A stretch of 28,256 nucleotides of DNA from Lachnospiraceae bacterium UBA6998 (GTDB lineage: Bacteria > Bacillota > Clostridia > Lachnospirales > Lachnospiraceae): contig DJXS01000051.1 of assembly GCA_002448395.1 (NCBI GenBank), positions 1,866 to 30,121 of the forward strand, read 5' to 3'. Below the pieces are notes generated by a model, which did no database searches, had not been told where the DNA came from, and saw only the letters and a program-made list of their open reading frames with translations. The position numbers were made by a program, and so were the translations under genes. This document shows positions 23,048 through 28,256 of this stretch, in pieces (the first letter of the stretch is position 1; each line of letters starts with the position of its first letter).

Positions 23048-26026
23048 ATGGAAATCAGCAGCAAAATTCTGGAAAAATATGACCTACTTCAGCACCAGTA
23101 CCTGAAGGATACGGGCTGTGACAGCGTTCTTCTGCGCCACAAAAAGACCGGCGCGAGAGTGGCGCTCCTGCCCTCAGAGGATGACAACAAGGTATTCTAT
23201 ATCGGATTCCGCACGCCTCCGGAGGATTCCACCGGCGTTGCACATATCATCGAGCACTCTGTGCTGTGCGGCTCCAGGGATTTTCCGGTCAAGGATCCTT
23301 TCATTGAACTGGTAAAAGGTTCGCTCAACACCTTCCTCAATGCTATGACTTATCCGGACAAGACTGTTTACCCGGTGGCGAGCTGCAACGACACGGATTT
23401 CAAGAACCTGATGCACGTCTATCTGGACGCGGTGTTCTATCCGAACATCTATAAAGAGCGGAATATCTTCCGCCAGGAAGGCTGGCATTACGAGGCAGAG
23501 GACGCGCAGAGCCCGATCACGGTGAACGGAGTCGTCTACAACGAGATGAAGGGCGCCCTTTCTTCACCCGACGATGTGCTCGCCCGCAGCATTTACGGCG
23601 CGCTGTACCCGCACACGCCCTACGCGGTGGAGTCCGGCGGCGATCCTGTGTGCATCCCGGACCTTACTTATGAGGCCTTTTTGGATTTCCACAGCAGATA
23701 CTATCACCCCTCCAACAGCTATATTTTCCTCTATGGAAATATGGACATGGAGGAGCGCCTGACGTATCTGGACGAAGCTTATCTCTCTTCATTTGACAAG
23801 ATTGAGATCGATTCTGAGATTCCTGCGGAGCCTGCGTTTGAGAAGCCTGTGGAGGCGACGGAGCACTATTCCGTGCAGTCAGAGGAGGAACTGGAAGGCC
23901 GCAGTTATCTCACATGGAACGTATCGCTTGCTCCTGACGGACAGGACACGGAACTTGGTCTCGCCTTTAAGATCATCGACTACATGCTCTGCGACGCGGA
24001 AGGCGCACCTGTCAAAAAAGCGCTGAGGGACAAGGGAATCGGCGAGGACGTCTATTCCCTGCTGGAACTTGGCATCAGACAGCCCAGTTATACCGTTACA
24101 TCCAAGTATACGGACCCCGACAGGAAAGAAGAGTTTGTAAAGACCATTGAGGACACGCTCAGAGAGATCGCGGACAAGGGTCTTGACCAGCGCGCGCTTC
24201 TGGCGAGTATCAACCGTTTCGAATTCAAATACAGAGAGGCCAATGCCGGCTATTATCCCAAGGGACTGATCTACGGTCTCGGGGCGCTCGACACATGGCT
24301 CTACAACGAGGAGACACCCTTTATTAACCTCGAACTCGGAGAAGCATTTGCTTCCCTTCGGGAGAAGATGGACAAGGGATATTTTGAAGAACTGATCCGC
24401 AAACACTTTTTGGAGAATCCCCACAAGGCGGTCGTTGTGATGACGCCCGAGGTGGGACTCACTGAGAAGATGGCAGAGGAACTCAGGCAGAAGATGGAAG
24501 TTTATGCCGGGAGTCTCACGGTTGACGAGAGGCAGCAGATCGTCGACGATCTGGCCGCGCTCCGGCAGTGGCAGGAGACACCCAATTCCGCCGAGGACCT
24601 TCAGAAGATCCCCATGCTGACAAGAGGGGACCTCACCAGAGAGATCAGGCCTTTCATCAACCGCCTGACGACCGCGGACACGATCCGCGGCGGTGAGAAA
24701 GTGCTGGAGACGAAGGTCATCGCGCATCCTCTGGGAACTTCCGGGATCGACTATCTGACCTTTATGTTCGATATCTCGAAGCTTCCGCAGAAGTTCTTCC
24801 CCTATCTGGGAATCTTCAAGACTCTTGTTGGCGTTCTGGACACGGAGCACTTCAGCTACGCGGAGCTGGACCAGGAGATCAATATCTATACAGGCGGCAT
24901 CGGGACGACCGTCAGCGTCTATACGCAGAACGGAGATCCGTCAAAATACAGAATGATGGCGGAAGTCAACTGCAAGGTGCTTCACGGCAATCTGGAACAC
25001 GCCATGAGACTGGTCGGTGAGATCCTCACTACCACCAAATGGAACAGCAAAGACCGGATCCTCGAGGTACTGGAGGAAGAGAGAGCAGCTATGAGAGCGG
25101 ATCTTCCGGCTTCCGGTCACGCCACGGCGGCCGTCAGGGCATCGGCGGGATTCTCTGAGACTGCTCTGATCATGGACAGTGTGAACGGTGTAAATGCTTA
25201 TCACACGCTCGATGAGGTCTGTGGGCTTCTGGAAAATGGAGAGGCGGATGAGTTCCTTAAGGTGATGGAAGAGATGGCGCGCTATATTTTCCGGGCTGAT
25301 CGTCTGATGCTGGACTGCACTGCGGATGAGAGCAGCCTTGAAGAGATCTGCCGTGGAACCGGTGCCCTTGCCGGCACATTCCCGCAGGGGAAAACTCCGG
25401 AAGAGGACCTTAAGGAATATGGCGGGGCTTTCCGCGTCAAACCTGTCAAAGTGAAGGAAGGATTCACGACGGCAGGCCAGGTGCAGTATGTCTGCAGAGC
25501 CGGCAATTACGGCAGCAAGGGCTGTGAGTACACAGGAGCTCTTCGTGTGCTGCGCGTGATCCTGGGATACGATTATCTCTGGCAGAATGTCAGAGTCAAG
25601 GGCGGCGCCTACGGCTGCATGAGCAGTTTCTCCAGAGACGGAAGCGCTTACTTCGTATCTTACAGGGACCCTCATCTGGCACAGACGATCCGCACCTTTG
25701 AAGAGGCGCCGGACTATATCAGAGGGTTCGAGGCGGATGAGCGCACGATGACCAAGTATATCATCGGCGCTGTCAGCGCGCTGGACCATCCGATGTCCCC
25801 GGCGACGTACGGCAAGTATTCCCTCGCCGGTTACATGACGGGTTTTGACGAAAAGAAGATGCAGAAGGAGCGCGATCAGCTTCTTGACTGCAAACCGGAG
25901 GATATCCGGGCACTGGCCGCGCACATCGAGGCTTTCCTCAGCGAGGACGCTCTCTGTGTCGTCGGCAGCGCGGAGAAGCTCAAGGCGGAGTCTGATCGAT
26001 TCGAGAGAATGGAAAAACTTCAGTGA
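23048..26026 (+). CDS. M16C-family zinc metalloprotease (presequence protease type)
   Basis: A 992-residue insulinase-family protease of the M16C (PreP/Cym1) subfamily, which folds as four related domains around a closed chamber and degrades peptides. The inverted zinc motif HIIEH is at 66-70 (His66, Glu69, His70), and the distal ligand is Glu166 in VVYNEMKGA. Other family blocks are GSRDFPVKDPFIEL (75-88), the following SLNTFLNAMTYPDKT, and the C-terminal RVKGGAYGCMSSFSRDG that closes the active site. The length is typical. No signal peptide is seen, so a cytoplasmic peptide-degrading role is expected. AAGAGGT lies just upstream of the ATG. It sits 45 nt after the second wall-binding gene and 45 nt before era. 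Confidence 0.95.
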   Translation: MEISSKILEKYDLLQHQYLKDTGCDSVLLRHKKTGARVALLPSEDDNKVFYIGFRTPPEDSTGVAHIIEHSVLCGSRDFPVKDPFIELVKGSLNTFLNAMTYPDKTVYPVASCNDTDFKNLMHVYLDAVFYPNIYKERNIFRQEGWHYEAEDAQSPITVNGVVYNEMKGALSSPDDVLARSIYGALYPHTPYAVESGGDPVCIPDLTYEAFLDFHSRYYHPSNSYIFLYGNMDMEERLTYLDEAYLSSFDKIEIDSEIPAEPAFEKPVEATEHYSVQSEEELEGRSYLTWNVSLAPDGQDTELGLAFKIIDYMLCDAEGAPVKKALRDKGIGEDVYSLLELGIRQPSYTVTSKYTDPDRKEEFVKTIEDTLREIADKGLDQRALLASINRFEFKYREANAGYYPKGLIYGLGALDTWLYNEETPFINLELGEAFASLREKMDKGYFEELIRKHFLENPHKAVVVMTPEVGLTEKMAEELRQKMEVYAGSLTVDERQQIVDDLAALRQWQETPNSAEDLQKIPMLTRGDLTREIRPFINRLTTADTIRGGEKVLETKVIAHPLGTSGIDYLTFMFDISKLPQKFFPYLGIFKTLVGVLDTEHFSYAELDQEINIYTGGIGTTVSVYTQNGDPSKYRMMAEVNCKVLHGNLEHAMRLVGEILTTTKWNSKDRILEVLEEERAAMRADLPASGHATAAVRASAGFSETALIMDSVNGVNAYHTLDEVCGLLENGEADEFLKVMEEMARYIFRADRLMLDCTADESSLEEICRGTGALAGTFPQGKTPEEDLKEYGGAFRVKPVKVKEGFTTAGQVQYVCRAGNYGSKGCEYTGALRVLRVILGYDYLWQNVRVKGGAYGCMSSFSRDGSAYFVSYRDPHLAQTIRTFEEAPDYIRGFEADERTMTKYIIGAVSALDHPMSPATYGKYSLAGYMTGFDEKKMQKERDQLLDCKPEDIRALAAHIEAFLSEDALCVVGSAEKLKAESDRFERMEKLQ

Positions 26027-26071
26027 TCCTGAAGGATGATCACATAGAGAAAAAGGCAAAGGTATTACTGC

Positions 26072-27082
26072 ATGGCAGAGAACAAAGAAATGACGACACA
26101 GGAAAAGACCGGAAAGAAGGCGGGATTCGCCACGATCATAGGAAAGCCCAACGTGGGCAAGTCCACGCTGATGAACCGTCTGATCGGGCAAAAGATCGCG
26201 ATCACCTCCTATAAGCCGCAGACTACGAGGACGCAGGTCCGCACTATTTTGACAGAGGAGCGCGGACAGGTCGTGTTCCTCGATACGCCCGGCATTCACC
26301 GCACGAAGACCAAAATGGGCGAGTATATGGTGAAAGCAGCACAGAGCACGCTGCGGGAAGTTGACGTGGTCCTTTGGCTCGTGGAGCCTAAGACCAAAAT
26401 GAGCGAGGAGGACAAGAGCATCGCCGGGCAGCTGGCAGCTGTTAAGACTCCTGTGCTGATCCTCATTAATAAGATCGATTCGGTAAAGAAGGCGGAAATC
26501 CTGCCGGTCATTGCTGTCTATCAGAGAGCCTATGACGAAGCGGTAAAGGCGCAGAACGAGGAGAAGGAGGCGGCCGGGAAAGCCCCTCTTACATCTAACC
26601 TCAAAGCGATCATCCCGGTCAGCGCAAGGACCGGAAGCGGCACGGAAGATCTGCTGAGCAGTCTATTCGAACTGCTCCCCGAGGGGGAACCCTTCTATGA
26701 CGAGGAGCAGGTCACAACGGAGACAGAGCGTGAGATTGCGGGTGAGATCGTGCGCGAGAAAGCGCTGCGCCTTCTGCAGGAAGAAGTCCCTCACGGTATT
26801 GCCGTTACGATCGACAGCATGAAATACCGCAAGAGAAAAGACGGAACCGAGATCTGCGATATCGACGCCTCCATCATCTGCGAGCGTGAGAGCCACAAGC
26901 TGATCGTGATCGGCAAACAGGGTTCAATGCTCAAAAAGATCGGAACGGCGGCGAGAACGGATATCGAGAATATGCTGCAGTGCAAGGTAAACCTCAAACT
27001 CTGGGTCAAGGTACGCAGGGACTGGAAGGACAACGAGCAGCAGATGAAGTCCTTCGGCTACGATATGCGCAAATACAAATAA
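26072..27082 (+). CDS. era: Ribosome-assembly GTPase Era
   Basis: A 336-residue Era, which binds the 3' end of 16S rRNA during 30S maturation. GTPase motifs are G1 GKPNVGKST (24-32), the TTRTQVR switch region (51-57), G3 DTPG (71-74), G4 NKID (133-136) and G5 SAR (184-186). A C-terminal KH domain is marked by VIGKQGSMLKKIG (279-291). At 336 residues it is longer than the usual 300, owing to an N-terminal extension of about 17 residues and a charged insertion before G5 (about 157-176, KAQNEEKEAAGKAPLTSNLK). The start codon has only a modest AAAGG site about 10 nt upstream. recO follows after one nucleotide. Confidence 0.97.
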   Translation: MAENKEMTTQEKTGKKAGFATIIGKPNVGKSTLMNRLIGQKIAITSYKPQTTRTQVRTILTEERGQVVFLDTPGIHRTKTKMGEYMVKAAQSTLREVDVVLWLVEPKTKMSEEDKSIAGQLAAVKTPVLILINKIDSVKKAEILPVIAVYQRAYDEAVKAQNEEKEAAGKAPLTSNLKAIIPVSARTGSGTEDLLSSLFELLPEGEPFYDEEQVTTETEREIAGEIVREKALRLLQEEVPHGIAVTIDSMKYRKRKDGTEICDIDASIICERESHKLIVIGKQGSMLKKIGTAARTDIENMLQCKVNLKLWVKVRRDWKDNEQQMKSFGYDMRKYK

Positions 27083-27083
27083 G

Positions 27084-27734
27084 ATGAGTGTAAGTTATGA
27101 AGTGACCGGAATGGTCCTCACGAGCGTTCCCGCAGGGGAATATGACAAAAGAGTGGAAATCCTCACGAAAGAGAGAGGCAGGATCTCTGGATTTGCAAGG
27201 GGTGCGAGAAGGCCCGGAAGTCCTGTGATGGCTGCCGCTTCTCCTTTTGTGTTCGGAACTTTTAAGATCAGTGAGGGCAGAAGCGCTTACCAGATCATCG
27301 GCGCGAAGGTGGACAATTACTTTGAAAAGCTTCGCGCGGACATCACCGCGGCCTGCTTCGGATCCTACTTTATGGAGATTCTGCAGTATGTGACGAGGGA
27401 GAACAACGACGAGACAGCCCTGCTCATGCTCGCTTACCAGAGCCTGAGGGCGCTGGAATCGGACTCTTTTGACAACAGGCTGGTCAGGGCGGTGTTCGAG
27501 ATCAAAGCGGTGATGCTCGAAGGGGAATATCCCGGACCAAGGCGCGGAGTACAGTATTCGGACTCAGCGCTGTACGCCCTGGATTTCCTGTTCAGGACAT
27601 CCCCCGCCAGGATCTACACATTCGGCGTCAAGCCGGAAGTGCTCGAGGAACTGGAAAGCTATGCGAAATGGCTCTGCGCAAGGACCTGGGATCACAGGTT
27701 CAAGAGCCTGGAAATCCTTGAAGTTCTCTTGTGA
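27084..27734 (+). CDS. recO: DNA repair protein RecO lacking the zinc finger
   Basis: A 216-residue RecO, which anneals single strands and helps load RecA in the RecFOR pathway. The N-terminal OB fold is well conserved (TGMVLTSVPAGEYDKRVEILTKERGRISGFARGARRP, about 8-44), followed by the helical middle (YFEKLRADITAACFGSYFMEILQYV) and the C-terminal SPARIYTF segment. The usual four-cysteine zinc finger between the EYP segment and the final helices is missing: the sequence goes straight from GEYPGPRRG to YSDSALYALDFLFRTSP, which accounts for the short length against about 240-250. The frame is open throughout, so this is a deletion and not an obvious frameshift. It starts one nucleotide after era with no clear ribosome binding site and is probably coupled to it. 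Confidence 0.9.
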   Translation: MSVSYEVTGMVLTSVPAGEYDKRVEILTKERGRISGFARGARRPGSPVMAAASPFVFGTFKISEGRSAYQIIGAKVDNYFEKLRADITAACFGSYFMEILQYVTRENNDETALLMLAYQSLRALESDSFDNRLVRAVFEIKAVMLEGEYPGPRRGVQYSDSALYALDFLFRTSPARIYTFGVKPEVLEELESYAKWLCARTWDHRFKSLEILEVLL

Positions 27735-27749
27735 GCAGGGGATTGAACG

Positions 27750-27778
27750 TTGCAAAACCGGCGCTATTCCCTTATAAT
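27750..27778 (+). promoter_or_regulatory. Promoter of the glycyl-tRNA synthetase gene
   Basis: TTGCAA (27750-27755), a 17-nt spacer and a perfect TATAAT (27773-27778). The leader to the ATG is only about 60 nt, too short for a T-box riboswitch. Confidence 0.7.
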
Positions 27779-27844
27779 TAAGCGTTGATAAATTGAAACT
27801 GTATATTAAATTACAGAAAAAACAGATAAAGGAGCACGTAATCA

Positions 27845-28256
27845 ATGGAAAAGACAATGGATAAGATCGTGGCACTGTGTAATGCCAGAGGATTCATCTA
27901 CCCCGGTTCCCAGATCTACGGCGGACTGGCCAACACATGGGACTACGGCAATCTGGGCGTCGAACTCAAGAACAACGTCAAGAAGGCCTGGTGGCAGAAA
28001 TTTGTACAGGAGAGCCCTGAGAACGTAGGCGTTGACTGCGCGATCCTGATGAACCCCCAGACATGGGTGGCCAGCGGACATCTTGCAAGCTTTTCCGATC
28101 CGCTCATGGACTGCAAAGCCTGCGGCGAGAGATTCCGTGCCGACAAGCTGATCGAGGACTACGCGGCAGAGCACGAGATGACTCTGGACGGAAGCGTCGA
28201 CGGATGGACCAGCGACGAGATGATGGGCTTCATCAACAAGTTCGCCGTTCCCTGCC
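27845..28256 (+). CDS. glyS: Glycyl-tRNA synthetase (partial, N-terminal 137 residues)
   Basis: The frame starts at ATG 27845 behind AAGGAG and runs off the right edge. The visible N-terminus has the class II, homodimeric (eukaryote-like) GlyRS features: an RGFIYPGSQIYGGLANTWDYGNLGVELKNN block, which includes motif 1, then KKAWWQKFV, and DPLMDCKACGERFRAD with a CxxC pair as in bacterial members of this type. It attaches glycine to tRNA-Gly in the cytoplasm. The position after recO is common in clostridia. The symbol could equally be glyQS; the family is clear. Confidence 0.95.
   Translation, partial: MEKTMDKIVALCNARGFIYPGSQIYGGLANTWDYGNLGVELKNNVKKAWWQKFVQESPENVGVDCAILMNPQTWVASGHLASFSDPLMDCKACGERFRADKLIEDYAAEHEMTLDGSVDGWTSDEMMGFINKFAVPC

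Noticed and set aside
27244..27251. TTTTGTGT inside recO as another shared promoter element
   Set aside because: It lies within coding sequence, lacks the following GGG and has no -10 hexamer 24 nt downstream.
27779..27844. T-box riboswitch upstream of the glycyl-tRNA synthetase gene
   Set aside because: Only about 60 nt separate the predicted start and the ATG, and no T-box sequence or terminator is present.

Overview
The window looks like chromosomal DNA of an anaerobic Clostridia-class Firmicute, most likely a Lachnospiraceae-type organism. This is inferred from gene content and order: ruvA-ruvB-zapA-U32 peptidase, secG-rnr-smpB-ssrA and era-recO-glyS. AGGAGG-type ribosome binding sites, a secreted protein with 20-residue cell-wall-binding repeats and a 7TM-type sensor point the same way. 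No species can be named from the sequence alone.

Layout. (1) Positions 1-2028, minus strand: an aconitase-superfamily dehydratase operon with a LeuD-like small subunit, a LeuC-like large subunit, and the start of a second, different LeuD-like small subunit that runs off the window. (2) 2143-6543, plus strand: a strong promoter, then ruvA, ruvB, zapA and a U32 peptidase-family protein. (3) 6595-9656: a SEDS glycosyltransferase (RodA/FtsW type) and its class B penicillin-binding protein. (4) 9674-12959: secG with terminator, then rnr and smpB, which overlap by 4 nt. (5) 13017-13493: the tmRNA gene ssrA with its own promoter and terminator. Rnr, SmpB and tmRNA together form the trans-translation and decay pathway. 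(6) 13494-23002: a block that looks accessory and is AT-richer in its first 2 kb. It holds a 54-residue orphan protein, a convergent 413-residue orphan protein built from an internal duplication, a three-gene two-component system (7TM pseudokinase, soluble histidine kinase, NarL/LuxR-type regulator), and two secreted proteins with cell-wall-binding repeats. (7) 23048-28256: an M16C metalloprotease, era, recO and the start of a glycyl-tRNA synthetase gene with its own promoter.

The most interesting signal is in block 6. Three promoters share a 19-nt element, consensus ACYAYMYTTTTGTGTRGGG. In each, TTTTGTGT lies exactly 24 nt upstream of a good -10 hexamer (TAGAAT, TATAAT, TAGAAT), and a recognisable TTGACA -35 is absent. 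They drive the 54-residue gene, the duplicated-protein gene on the opposite strand, and the two-component operon itself. This architecture suggests one activator, plausibly the encoded NarL/LuxR-type regulator, controlling a small regulon that includes its own genes and two orphan proteins. The link to that regulator is inference; the motif and its fixed spacing can be read directly.

Other points worth checking are a RecO without its usual zinc finger, a sensor split into a kinase-dead membrane half and a soluble half with a degenerate ATP-binding box, a recent 180-bp tandem duplication in the first cell-wall-binding protein, and a dehydratase operon with two small subunits for one visible large subunit.
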